NCBI RefSeq assembly: GCF_036172515.1
Contig: NZ_JAXKVW010000016.1
Span: 1-61,398, forward strand
From: Flexistipes sp.
Lineage (GTDB): Bacteria > Chrysiogenota > Deferribacteres > Deferribacterales > Flexistipitaceae
Length of the DNA stretch: 61,398 nucleotides
Direction: 5' to 3'
Shown here: positions 7,659-17,108 of the stretch, piece after piece
Numbering within the stretch: the first letter of the stretch is position 1
Layout: each line of letters opens with the position of its first letter
The notes under the pieces: model-generated
Databases searched by the model: none
The model's input: only the letters and a program-made list of their open reading frames with translations
What the model was told of the DNA's origin: nothing
Position numbers and translations under genes: made by a program

Positions 7659-10140
7659 TAAACCTTTGAGAGAATATTTGGATGAAATAAAAAAAATAGA
7701 GGGTTACCCACATGGCAGAGATGAGGATATTTTGGAGTTATCTGATCCGCCATATTATACAGCCTGCCCCAATCCCTATATCAATAAATTTATTGAAGAA
7801 TACGGCACTCCGTATGATGAAGAAACCGATAATTATCACAGAGAACCTTTTGTGGGGGATGTAAGTGAAGGGAAAAACGACCCCATCTATAATGCACACA
7901 CATATCATACAAAAGTGCCTTATAAGGCTATAATGAAATATATCGAACATTATACCGATGAAGGGGACATAGTATTTGACGGATTTTGCGGCACAGGTAT
8001 GACCGGAGTAGGTGCCCAAAAGCTGGGCAGAAAAGCTATTTTGTCTGATTTGTCACCTGCTGCCACCTTTATAGCATATAATTACAACACACCTGTAAAT
8101 GTAGAAGAATTTGAAAGTGAAGCAAAAAGAATCCTGGAAGAAGTGGAGGAAGAATGTGGCTGGATGTATGAGACAGATCATTATAAAGATGAAAAATACG
8201 ATGATGGCGGAAAGCATTTAGGTTCAGGTAAGATAAATTATACCGTATGGTCTGATGTGTTTTTATGTCCTTACTGCGGCGGTGAAATAGTATTCTGGGA
8301 TGCTGCAGTAGATAAAGAAAATGGCAAGGTGCTGAAAAATTTTGAATGCCCCTCATGTAGTGCAGAAATAACAAAAAACGAGTGTGAAAGATCATGTATA
8401 AAATTTTATGACCATGTTATAGGAAAAGAAGTGACACAGGCAAAACAAATACCTGTAATGATTAATTACTCATATGACGGGAGGAGATATGAGAAGACTC
8501 CTGATGAAAATGATTTCACCTTAATTGATAAAATAAATAGTATGGATATCCCGTATTGGTTTCCAACAAATGAAATGATGAACAAGGGGAGTAAATGGGG
8601 GGACACTTGGCGTAAAGGGGTACATTATGGAATAACTCATGTTCATCATTTTTATACTAAAAGGAATTTATGGATACTCGCTTGTTTAAAAGATAAATGT
8701 CAACCACCGTTAGCAAAATTGCTTTTTAATTCTCAGCTTATAAATATTAGCAAATTAAACAGAAGTAGACCAAGTGTAAGCTTCCCATATAACCCTTTAA
8801 GTGGGACACTTTATATTTCATCTCAAATATCAGAATCTAATGTTTTAATAGCATATTATAATAAAATAAAAAGAATTGTAAATGCAGCCAGAAATATACC
8901 TGACTCTTATAATATAATTTCTACTAATAGCTTAATTGAAAATAATATCAACAACCTAACAGTTGACTATATTTTCACTGATCCACCTTTTGGCGATAAC
9001 CTAATGTATTCCGAGTTAAACTTTCTTTGGGAAGCATGGCTGAAAGTTTTCACAAACAACGAATCAGAAGCAATTGTAAATAAAAGCCAGGGTAAATCTT
9101 TGGTTGAATATTCCGAACTTATGCTAAAATCCTTTCAGGAGTACTATAGAGTACTGAAACCTAAAAGGTGGATTACTGTAGTATTTCATAACTCAAAATC
9201 ATCCGTATGGAATGCAATACAGGAAGCCATGATAAAAGCAGGATTTGTAATAGCCAATGTCAGTATTCTGGATAAACAGCAAGGGTCTTTTAAACAGGTA
9301 ACCTCAACAGGAGCAGTGAAAAATGACCTTGTGATTTCCGCTTATAAACCGCCTAAGGGTTTTGAGAAACAATTCCTGGAAAATGCCGGAGAGGGTATGG
9401 AGGAAGACTTTATCAGGATGCAGCTGAATAATCTCACACCCACACCAAACATTGAGAGGACGGAAAAGATGCTGTATTCCAAAATGCTTTCATATTATCT
9501 GAGGCATGGATATATAGTCAGGTATGACTCAAGAGATTTTTATTCAATGCTGAAAGAAACATTTTATGAAGAGGATGGATACTGGTTTGCAAACAGAGAT
9601 CAGCTGGAAAAATACATGGAATACAAAAAGAAGATGAAATTAGACGGTATTGTTGATAGTGCCTATGCTGCCGAAAAACTTTTAGTATATGATGAAAAAA
9701 CTGCTATTATATGGCTTAATAACTTTCTTGAAGAACCAAAAGATTACAGCACTATATACACTTATTTCACAAAAGTCGCAAATATATCGGATGATGATAT
9801 ACCGGAACTGAAAGATATCCTGGAAAACAATTTTATTCCCGAGAACGATAAATACAGAAGACCATCGACTGAAGGTGAAGAGTTAAGAGTGAGACAAAAA
9901 CGAGAAAAGGAACTTATGAGGGATTTTAACTCATTATTTTTCGATGCCCAAAGTTCCAGGAAAAAAATTAAATCCTGCAGAAACGAGGCGCTTGTTTTCG
10001 GCTTTCAGACACTTTATCAGAAGGGCAACTTTGATGACATTCTTACGGTAGCCAAAAAGCTGGATAAAAGAATATTGGAAAGGAATTCTGAAATAAGAGA
10101 TTTTATAGAGATAGCAGAAATCAAAACAGGTAACATCTAA
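7648..10140 (+). CDS. pglXI: BREX type 3 DNA methyltransferase PglXI
   Basis: The 830-aa product starts at ATG 7648 (GGAG seven bases upstream), inside the end of brxC. It has an AdoMet motif I FDGFCGTGMTG at ~110-120, a zinc ribbon with CPYC (~207) and CPSC (~234), and catalytic motif IV DPPFGDN at ~445-451. The order motif I then DPPF and the inserted zinc ribbon fit the PglXI branch of amino-methyltransferases (N6-adenine or N4-cytosine). In BREX this enzyme marks host DNA for self-recognition. The second motif reads DPPF rather than NPPY, as in the DUF1156-type methylases. It is the second gene of the five-gene operon. Confidence 0.88.
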   Translation: MKIDKPLREYLDEIKKIEGYPHGRDEDILELSDPPYYTACPNPYINKFIEEYGTPYDEETDNYHREPFVGDVSEGKNDPIYNAHTYHTKVPYKAIMKYIEHYTDEGDIVFDGFCGTGMTGVGAQKLGRKAILSDLSPAATFIAYNYNTPVNVEEFESEAKRILEEVEEECGWMYETDHYKDEKYDDGGKHLGSGKINYTVWSDVFLCPYCGGEIVFWDAAVDKENGKVLKNFECPSCSAEITKNECERSCIKFYDHVIGKEVTQAKQIPVMINYSYDGRRYEKTPDENDFTLIDKINSMDIPYWFPTNEMMNKGSKWGDTWRKGVHYGITHVHHFYTKRNLWILACLKDKCQPPLAKLLFNSQLINISKLNRSRPSVSFPYNPLSGTLYISSQISESNVLIAYYNKIKRIVNAARNIPDSYNIISTNSLIENNINNLTVDYIFTDPPFGDNLMYSELNFLWEAWLKVFTNNESEAIVNKSQGKSLVEYSELMLKSFQEYYRVLKPKRWITVVFHNSKSSVWNAIQEAMIKAGFVIANVSILDKQQGSFKQVTSTGAVKNDLVISAYKPPKGFEKQFLENAGEGMEEDFIRMQLNNLTPTPNIERTEKMLYSKMLSYYLRHGYIVRYDSRDFYSMLKETFYEEDGYWFANRDQLEKYMEYKKKMKLDGIVDSAYAAEKLLVYDEKTAIIWLNNFLEEPKDYSTIYTYFTKVANISDDDIPELKDILENNFIPENDKYRRPSTEGEELRVRQKREKELMRDFNSLFFDAQSSRKKIKSCRNEALVFGFQTLYQKGNFDDILTVAKKLDKRILERNSEIRDFIEIAEIKTGNI

Positions 10141-10162
10141 TTTTGTAAAAAAGGCATTTTGA

Positions 10163-13030
10163 ATGAATGTTGGTGACGAAGTTAAAAGCAGACTATATCA
10201 GGATAAAGGTATAGCCATTGTAATCGGTTTTGATGAAATTTTCGGAGAAAAGCATGTAGAGTTACTTTTTGGTGATGGAAGCAGAATTACCACTAAGTAT
10301 GATGATATCATCCAGAAAAAAGACACATTGACTCTCTTATCTGAAAAACAGTTTGAAAATCCTTTAATCTTCATGGTCAATAATCTACTTTTGAAAATTG
10401 AAGAGAACTTATCTGAAGACAAAGTAGTAACTTCGGCAAATTTTAAGATAAAACCCCTGCCACACCAGCTTTTAGTCACAAACTTTGTAATAAATAAATT
10501 AAATCCAAGATGCTTAATTGCAGATGAAGTGGGTCTGGGAAAGACTATTGAAGCAGCCCTCGTGTATGAAGAACTGAAACTGAGAGGATTTATAAACAGG
10601 ACATTAATTGTCGTACCGTCAGGGCTTATTACACAGTGGCATGAAGAACTTTCCAATAAATTTAATGAACAGTTCGTAATCTACTCCAAAGAGTATGTAA
10701 GGGCATTAAAACAAAGCTATGGTGAAGAAACAAATGTTTGGACTCTTCACGACAATATTATTGCTTCTATAGATTCAGTAAAGCCGTTAAAAATCCATGA
10801 AAAATTATCAAAAGAAGAGAAAAAAAGACGTGAGTGGCATAATAGACATATATATGAAGATATTGGTAACGCTGATTTTGACATAGTAATCATAGATGAA
10901 GCCCACAAATTAAGTAAAAAAGAAAAAGGCGATGAGACTGCAAGATACAAGGTAGGTAAATCCCTAAGTGAGAGAATTCCTATTATGCTTCTTTTAACGG
11001 CTACACCCCACCAGGGGGATGCCGGATTATTTTTAAATCTGTTACGGCTTATAGACCCCTTTTTATTTATAAACGAAAAGTCACTTATTCCGGAAATTAT
11101 TAATGAAGTGGCTGTAAGAAATAAGAAACGTGCAGCTGTTGATTTTGACGGGAACCGAATATTCAAGGATCGCATTACCTCTATTATAGAAATTAAAAGG
11201 AATGAAAATAAAAATAGGGACGAAATAGAACTGTATAACAAGGTAACGGAATATACACAAACGTATTACAACATTGCTAAAGAAGAAGGTAACAAAGCTT
11301 ATATACTTTTAGTGATATTATATCAGCGGATAGTGTCTTCAAGCAGTTTTGCTGTATTAGCTTCTCTCAAAAGGAGACTAAATTTTCTGGAAAATTATAA
11401 TGAAAGGGTTGCTGAAATACAAAATCACTATAACAATGAAGAATTTGATGAGTTTGAATACAGCGATGAAGCTGACAGTAAAATACTGGAGATAGAACCT
11501 TTAAATGAAAAATACCTGGAAGTGGAAAAAAGATTTATAAAAGAATGTATAGCACTTGCTGAAAGAGTAACCCGGAATTTTTCGGATGTGAAGTTTGAGT
11601 ACCTGCTGGAAACAGTAAATGAAATTTGCAGACGTGAGGGTAAGGCTGACCTGAAATTCATAATTTTTACAGAGTTTAAAGCGACACAGGAAGCAATAAT
11701 CAAATATCTTGATAAACTGGGTTATTCTTGTGCATTATTGCACGGCGGACTATCCAGAGAAGAGAGAATTAATCAGATAGAAGATTTTAGAGAAAATAGT
11801 CAATTCCTTGTTTCAACAGATGCCGGTGGTGAAGGGATAAATCTGCAGTTCTGTTACTGTATGATAAATTTTGACTTGCCCTGGAATCCGGCAAGACTGG
11901 AACAAAGAATCGGTAGAATTGACAGGATCGGACAGGAAAAGGATGTCCGCATATTTAACTTTCAGCTTAAAGGTACAGTTGAGGACAGAGTGAGGGAAAT
12001 TCTTGAAACTAAACTGGAGTTGATAAAAACCCAATATGGAGATGATAAGTATTCCGATGTTTTAAGTCTTTTGGAAGATGAATTTTCATTTGATAAAATA
12101 TACGTGGATGCTTTTAATAAACTTGAAGCACTTGAGAAAGAAATCAACATAAAAGCAGAAGAGATATACAACAGGGCAAATGAAATTCTTAAGAATGATG
12201 AATTAATGCTGCCTTTTTCTAATTTTGAAGAGAATGCTGAGGACCTGCTAAATAACCGTTTACAGTTTCTTGTAAAACAGCTTGTTTTCGACTATTTGAA
12301 ATACAGGAAGATTGACATCAACAAGTATAAAGAATACGAAGATATGTATTTTTTTCACAACCCTTTTCCTCAGCTGAAAAATCTGCCAAATATTTTCAGA
12401 AAGGTTGCTTTTAAGCCTGATATAGCGATTGAGAACCAAAAAGCTGAGATAATAAATATAAAACACCCCATAATAAATCTTATAAAAAATGAAATCAGAC
12501 GTGATTCATTAGGTAAAGTTTCAGCATTAAAAGTTCGCATTAACAAGTTTGAAGGTATATCCGGGGTATGGTTTGTCTTTAAGTTAAATATCGGAAACAA
12601 TGTGAAGAGTAAGACTTTCAATATTTCCGTATTCATGGAAGATGATGAGTTTTATAATTGGAGAATAAGCAGGTATTTGGATGAGAATGTAATAGAAAAA
12701 TATGAACCTCTTCGCAAAATCACGAGTGATTATGATTTTCACAAGATGTATGCTAAAGCCAATGAAGAGGCAGACGCTAAAGCTGAAGAAATCTTTATAT
12801 CAATAAAGAATGAATGGATGGAAGGTATTGAGAAATATGAAAGAAAACTTTTCGATTATTACCAGTTTAAGCGTAACAGCATTACTGAGGTTGCTATTTC
12901 GAACATACGGGAAAGTAGGCTGAGAAGTATTACCAAAGAAAAGGAAAATCAACTTTTAAGTCTTGAGAAACAGAAAAACATCATTCCTAAAATTCAGCTG
13001 TCTCAGGCCGCTTTTTTGGAGTTTGAATAG
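10163..13030 (+). CDS. brxHII: BREX type 3 SNF2-type helicase BrxHII
   Basis: The 955-aa product has the SF2/SNF2 motifs: DEVGLGKT (121-128), DEAH (245-248), LTATPHQGD (motif III), a STDAGGEGINLQ motif V and QRIGRIDRIGQ (581-591, motif VI). The C-terminal ~350 residues are helical and charged with no obvious domain. SNF2 helicases of this size replace BrxL in type 3 BREX systems. It begins 22 bases after pglXI and abuts pglZ, whose GTG start immediately follows its stop. It probably translocates on DNA during phage restriction; the exact role is not established. Confidence 0.88.
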   Translation: MNVGDEVKSRLYQDKGIAIVIGFDEIFGEKHVELLFGDGSRITTKYDDIIQKKDTLTLLSEKQFENPLIFMVNNLLLKIEENLSEDKVVTSANFKIKPLPHQLLVTNFVINKLNPRCLIADEVGLGKTIEAALVYEELKLRGFINRTLIVVPSGLITQWHEELSNKFNEQFVIYSKEYVRALKQSYGEETNVWTLHDNIIASIDSVKPLKIHEKLSKEEKKRREWHNRHIYEDIGNADFDIVIIDEAHKLSKKEKGDETARYKVGKSLSERIPIMLLLTATPHQGDAGLFLNLLRLIDPFLFINEKSLIPEIINEVAVRNKKRAAVDFDGNRIFKDRITSIIEIKRNENKNRDEIELYNKVTEYTQTYYNIAKEEGNKAYILLVILYQRIVSSSSFAVLASLKRRLNFLENYNERVAEIQNHYNNEEFDEFEYSDEADSKILEIEPLNEKYLEVEKRFIKECIALAERVTRNFSDVKFEYLLETVNEICRREGKADLKFIIFTEFKATQEAIIKYLDKLGYSCALLHGGLSREERINQIEDFRENSQFLVSTDAGGEGINLQFCYCMINFDLPWNPARLEQRIGRIDRIGQEKDVRIFNFQLKGTVEDRVREILETKLELIKTQYGDDKYSDVLSLLEDEFSFDKIYVDAFNKLEALEKEINIKAEEIYNRANEILKNDELMLPFSNFEENAEDLLNNRLQFLVKQLVFDYLKYRKIDINKYKEYEDMYFFHNPFPQLKNLPNIFRKVAFKPDIAIENQKAEIINIKHPIINLIKNEIRRDSLGKVSALKVRINKFEGISGVWFVFKLNIGNNVKSKTFNISVFMEDDEFYNWRISRYLDENVIEKYEPLRKITSDYDFHKMYAKANEEADAKAEEIFISIKNEWMEGIEKYERKLFDYYQFKRNSITEVAISNIRESRLRSITKEKENQLLSLEKQKNIIPKIQLSQAAFLEFE

Positions 13031-14476
13031 GTGAAGTTTATAGATCAATATATACAAAAGCTTGATCTGGATAAACCTTATAAAAAGGTCATTGTTGACC
13101 GTTTTTATTTTATACATGATGATGATATTCAAGATTTTCTCGGCATAAACAATATCGATTATGAAATTGCAGACACTTATGATGATATAGTCCTTTTATC
13201 CAAAGAAAATCCTAATGTATTTTTAAGATCTGAAAACCTGTTAAAGAATGAGACAGTTCAATTAATTTCTAAAAGATTTAATGTAAACTTTTATAATGAA
13301 AACAGCCTGCCTTTTGTTATAGAGAACAGCCTTTTAAATACTCGGTCTTTGGAAAACATAAGAAAGGTTATCAAATACAACTTTTATAAAAAAATCGAGT
13401 ATAGTTTTATTAATAAAGGTAATTTCGATTTAATATTAAAAGAAAGCAGGAAGTCCGATCTCCTTTATGAGAAAAATCAGCTGTCCGGCAGAATACGAAG
13501 GTTATCGTCTAATTTAAGTAATTACGATGACATTATAAAAGTCGGAGAAATGTACGGTAAGCTTAACTATTTATCGTATATTTTGGATTCAGATATTGAC
13601 AGAGAGTTAGTTGCAGAAATGGATGAGGGTGTCAAAAATTTTATACTTCAAGGGGGTATAAAAGATGCTTTTTATTCGTCTGTAAATAACCTTAAAACAG
13701 TAAATAAAATTACCGGCTACATAGATAAGAATCAACCTGAAAAATTTGCATTAATCTGTTTTGACGGGATGGGTGTTTCTGAATGGGAGTTACTGAAAAG
13801 TTTTCTATCACAATATAATATCAGTACAAATGAAAGGTATCTATTTTCTTTGATACCCACAACGACAAAAATTTCCAGAACATCAATTTTTTCCGGTCAA
13901 TATGAAGCTGTCTATGGAAATAAAAAAATTGATGAAAACAGAGAATTTGAACGGCAATTCCCAGAACTATCTACAAAGTCATTTTCGGAAGGTGAAATAA
14001 AATCTGGAGATGACTTAATCGGAATAGAGGGCGTAAAATTAATATATAACGTTTTTGATGAATGTGCCCATGGTGCAGTTATTAATCCAAATAACAAAAG
14101 CAAAACCGGTTTTTTCAAAATGGCAGAAGACTACCTTTTAAACTCCACTATTTTTAAAGAGATAAACATATTGAAAGCATGTGGTTATATAATTTACATC
14201 TGTTCTGATCATGGAACTGTTGTGGCTGAGGGTAATGGAGATAAAGTAGAGAAGTATTTGATAGAAGAAAGCTGTAAAAGAGGTGTTATTGTTTCTGAAA
14301 CAAGTTTACTGAAAAACTATGATTTGGATAAATACGATATACCTTTTATAAAAGGAAAATATGCATTATTGTCCACAAACAGACATTCCTTTTCATATAA
14401 GGGAAAACTTGATATAACTCACGGCGGAATAACGGTGGAAGAATTAATTGTTCCTTTTGCGGAGGTTGAGAATTGA
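13031..14476 (+). CDS. pglZ: BREX protein PglZ (alkaline phosphatase superfamily)
   Basis: The 481-aa product starts at GTG 13031, directly after the brxHII stop, with GGAG ten bases upstream. The C-terminal half is the PglZ domain: FDGMG with D245, an ISRTSIFSGQ segment, CSDHG (D393-H394) and THGG (H464) followed by EELIVPF. These are the metal-ligand positions of the alkaline phosphatase fold. PglZ is the marker protein of all BREX systems. At ~480 aa it is shorter than the ~800-aa PglZ of type 1, as is common in type 3. Its stop overlaps the TTG start of brxA. Confidence 0.92.
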   Translation: MKFIDQYIQKLDLDKPYKKVIVDRFYFIHDDDIQDFLGINNIDYEIADTYDDIVLLSKENPNVFLRSENLLKNETVQLISKRFNVNFYNENSLPFVIENSLLNTRSLENIRKVIKYNFYKKIEYSFINKGNFDLILKESRKSDLLYEKNQLSGRIRRLSSNLSNYDDIIKVGEMYGKLNYLSYILDSDIDRELVAEMDEGVKNFILQGGIKDAFYSSVNNLKTVNKITGYIDKNQPEKFALICFDGMGVSEWELLKSFLSQYNISTNERYLFSLIPTTTKISRTSIFSGQYEAVYGNKKIDENREFERQFPELSTKSFSEGEIKSGDDLIGIEGVKLIYNVFDECAHGAVINPNNKSKTGFFKMAEDYLLNSTIFKEINILKACGYIIYICSDHGTVVAEGNGDKVEKYLIEESCKRGVIVSETSLLKNYDLDKYDIPFIKGKYALLSTNRHSFSYKGKLDITHGGITVEELIVPFAEVEN

Positions 14477-15183
14477 TAGGTTTCGACAGACCCATTAAAC
14501 CCGAATGGATATACAATATTTTAAAAGAAATAAAAGTGGGCACCAATCCTACCGAATACAATAAAGTTTTTGAGGATGTTGCGAAGGAATTAACCGGCAA
14601 AGAGGGCAAGAGAAAGGCAAGAACGGTTATTTTCAGAAGCTTTCTTTATTCATTTCAGGAAAAAAGGGCGCCCATTGAGAATAATATTTTCTTAGATTGG
14701 GTGAAGCAATACAGTGAACATAAATTGCGCCCATTGTTCCTTGCGAAGCTGATGATGGATCATGAGGTTTTGAGGTTTATTACCAAAAAGATGCAAATAA
14801 GTTATGATTCTCAAGGGTATTTATCTTCAACGGTGCTAACGAAAAAAATGCAATCCGAACATGGAGACAGAGATGTTGTAAAAAGGTCTGTAAGATCATT
14901 TCTGAAAACACTCTGTCATTTTGGTATAATTGAAGAAATACAGAGGCAGCGGTTTAACCATCTTAACAAAGTCAGGCTTTCAGAAGAACAGACAAAGAAC
15001 TTCCTCCTTTTGTACTCCAAATGCTACCTGAAATCCGAATATCTCGATTTAAATAATGTTGATAGTAATTTGACTTACTTTTTTGAAATGCCGGACTTGT
15101 TAAAAGTCGCTAATATTTATAATAACAAATGCTGGAGTTATATCCGGGATCATACACGTGCAGTTTTGATGATGAAGGGATGA
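14473..15183 (+). CDS. brxA: BREX protein BrxA
   Basis: The 236-aa product starts at TTG 14473, overlapping the pglZ stop by four bases, with GGAGG eight bases upstream. It is a helical, basic protein with a central LTKKMQSEHGDRDVVKRS segment and the position at the end of the operon expected for BrxA in type 3 BREX. BrxA is a DNA-binding winged-helix protein related to the RNA-binding NusB fold. The sequence alone is weakly conserved, so the call leans on gene order and size. No terminator follows within 50 bases. Confidence 0.8.
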   Translation: MIGFDRPIKPEWIYNILKEIKVGTNPTEYNKVFEDVAKELTGKEGKRKARTVIFRSFLYSFQEKRAPIENNIFLDWVKQYSEHKLRPLFLAKLMMDHEVLRFITKKMQISYDSQGYLSSTVLTKKMQSEHGDRDVVKRSVRSFLKTLCHFGIIEEIQRQRFNHLNKVRLSEEQTKNFLLLYSKCYLKSEYLDLNNVDSNLTYFFEMPDLLKVANIYNNKCWSYIRDHTRAVLMMKG

Positions 15184-15328
15184 CAAGATTTTCCTGTGAT
15201 ATAATAATCAGTAAACATTTATAGTATTAGACCTTTGCACAAGAAAAAATAAAAACATTGTAAGTTAATATATTTTATCTCTACTGTTATGATAGTATGT
15301 ACAATGTATTAAAGATAAAAGAGTTGTT

Positions 15329-15430
15329 ATGGAAAAGTAGATAGAACCCACAGTATTAGATTCAATGTTAGAGTTTAAAGCTAATGAGCAAACTTATCTT
15401 GATAAAATTGATTCCCTGCATGGCATATAA
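15329..15430 (+). pseudogene. 5' remnant of an IS5-type transposase gene
   Basis: From ATG 15329 the frame reads MEK-stop-IEPTVLDSMLEFKANE, then YLDKIDSLHGI and a second stop. This is the N-terminal pattern of IS5-family transposases (…LLDS…FLDQID.LI.W). It has an in-frame TAG as codon 4 and is cut off after 33 codons. A sequence like an IS5 terminus (GACCTTTGCACAAG) lies about 100 bases upstream near 15230. Confidence 0.5.
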
Positions 15431-15516
15431 CATGTTTTGCTGATAATATCGCTTAAAAAAGTGGAAGTTATAAAAAATAGTGAGATAGCACCTGGATTCT
15501 TCTAAAAGATTTATTT

Positions 15517-15622
15517 TCGGGTATATAGTTTTAATAATGCTTCAAAAAGATAATTATCCGATTTTTTCTTGAAATCAAATCTTCCATAGGTTATAAATAA
15601 TTCTCTGTAGCCTATTGTGGGG
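15517..15622. repeat. Inverted copy of the 25202-25305 block
   Basis: Read on the minus strand this segment matches 25202-25305 with only scattered differences, including the shared core AAAAAATCGGATAATTATCT. Both copies can be read as the end of a protein containing GYRELF-TYGRFDFKKKSDNYLFE, so the block is probably the 3' end of a duplicated, otherwise lost gene. The pair brackets a 9.6-kb accessory region in inverted orientation. Confidence 0.75.
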
Positions 15623-15677
15623 GAGCGTTTTATTTTTTTGTGTCACTCTGTTATAAAATAACAATGCGGAGTGACAT

Positions 15678-15791
15678 ATGAGTAAGAAAGAAGAATTCCA
15701 TTTTAACAAAGCACTAGAAGAAGTAAAGAAAGATGCCAAGATTGATGGAGAAGACGGAGTATTGGCATCCTTGATTAAGCAATTGATATAA
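15678..15791 (+). pseudogene. 5' remnant of an IS256-family transposase gene
   Basis: ATG 15678 opens a 37-codon frame, MSKKEEFHFNKALEEVKKDA then KIDGEDGVLASLIKQLI and stop. This is the characteristic N-terminus of IS256 transposases (…KDGVLTPLIKQL…). The rest of the ~400-aa enzyme is missing. Confidence 0.7.
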
Positions 15792-15972
15792 GTATCTTTA
15801 GACGTAAGCTTCCCTTAAAAGCGGACATTTCAAAATCAGCTAATATTTGTAATTAGATGATACCACTAGTCATTTGCTAAAATGAATAATACATAAGTTT
15901 CCTTAAAATATCATATTGATATATTTCAACAAAATGAAGTAATATATTTAAAATTATTCAATAGGGTTGCAT

Positions 15973-17043
15973 ATGGTGGATAAATTACCATTAGAAAACT
16001 ATATCGGATGTTTATTGGGTGGAGCAGTTGGTGATGCTTTGGGTGCTCCGATTGAATTTGATACTTGGGAGGAAATCAAGTCAAGATATGGGGTTAAAGG
16101 CGTAACCGGATATGTTGAATTTGAAGACGGACATGGAGAATTTACAGATGATACACAGATGACTCTTTTTACCGCTGAAGCTATGCTCAGAACATTATAC
16201 AGAGCCAATTCTCGTGGAATATGGGGTGCAATAAATACAATATGCTTTCATTGCTACTGCAACTGGCTCAAAACTCAAGGATATGACAAACCCAATACAA
16301 AATTTCAAGACAGTTGGTTATTGCAAGTTGATGGTTTATACAAAAGAAGAGCTCCCGGTAACACTTGCCTTACTGCACTTTTAGAAACTGAAGATTACAA
16401 ACCGGGGACTATATTAAATAACAGTAAAGGCTGTGGCGGTGTTATGAGAGCTGCACCAGTTGGCTTGGTTTTTTATAAAGATCTGGAGTTTGCATTTGAA
16501 AATGGTGTCATTGCAGCACAAATAACGCACGGTCATCCAAGCGGATACCTGTCAGCCGGTTTTTTTGCAGCTTTAATTGCAGCATTGAACTCAGGGGTGA
16601 GTATCGAGAAGGCTGTAAAGGAGTGCATGGCAATACTAAAAACACAAGAAGATTCTGAAGAATGCTTATCAGCTTTAAACAAGGCAATCAAACTATCTGA
16701 AACGAAAGAACCGTCAGCTGAAAATATTGAAACACTTGGAGGTGGCTGGGTTGGTGAAGAAGCTATTGCAATAAGTTTATATTGTTCTCTGTATTATAAA
16801 GATAATTTTGAAAAAGGTTTAATTTCATCAATAAATCATAGCGGCGATAGTGACAGTACCGGCTCTATAAGTGGGAATATTTTAGGCTTGATTCACGGTG
16901 AAGCAGCTATCCCCAAAGTTTGGGCTGAAAATTTATATCTGAAAGATGTGGTAATAAGAATGGCAGAAGACCTTTATATAGGTTTTGAAGATGATGGAAC
17001 CGGAATGGGCAGTGAAAGATGGTTTGAAAGGTATGGTACATAA
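15973..17043 (+). CDS. ADP-ribosylglycohydrolase (DraG-like)
   Basis: The 356-aa product starts at ATG 15973 behind AGGG. It shows the DraG-family binuclear metal signatures: GCLLGGAVGDALGAP near the N-terminus, FTDDTQ with D59 and D60, and GDSDSTGS with D292 and D294 near the C-terminus. Enzymes of this family remove ADP-ribose from arginine, from nitrogenase reductase (DraG) or from DNA (as in DarG-like or TARG-like systems). No nitrogenase genes or DarT-like toxin are visible here, so the substrate is unknown. Its place within a defence-rich island makes a stress or phage-related role plausible. Confidence 0.85.
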   Translation: MVDKLPLENYIGCLLGGAVGDALGAPIEFDTWEEIKSRYGVKGVTGYVEFEDGHGEFTDDTQMTLFTAEAMLRTLYRANSRGIWGAINTICFHCYCNWLKTQGYDKPNTKFQDSWLLQVDGLYKRRAPGNTCLTALLETEDYKPGTILNNSKGCGGVMRAAPVGLVFYKDLEFAFENGVIAAQITHGHPSGYLSAGFFAALIAALNSGVSIEKAVKECMAILKTQEDSEECLSALNKAIKLSETKEPSAENIETLGGGWVGEEAIAISLYCSLYYKDNFEKGLISSINHSGDSDSTGSISGNILGLIHGEAAIPKVWAENLYLKDVVIRMAEDLYIGFEDDGTGMGSERWFERYGT

Positions 17044-17108
17044 TTTTGATAATCCAATATATAGCTGAGTTATTGTTTTACCGAGTAAGTATTTAAAGGA
17101 ACTAATCG

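Larger units (their letters stand above)
15184..15972. other. Gene-poor stretch made of transposase fragments
   Basis: This ~790-base gap holds three pieces of decayed mobile DNA in a row: a 5' fragment of an IS5-type transposase (15329-15430), a ~105-bp block inversely repeated at 25.2 kb (15517-15622) and a 5' fragment of an IS256 transposase (15678-15791). The remainder is AT-rich and unrecognised until the ribosome binding site of the next gene. Confidence 0.6.

Noticed and set aside
7256-7753. A 165-codon minus-strand frame across the brxC-pglXI junction.
   Set aside because: It is fully covered by two well-supported genes on the other strand and shows no domain.
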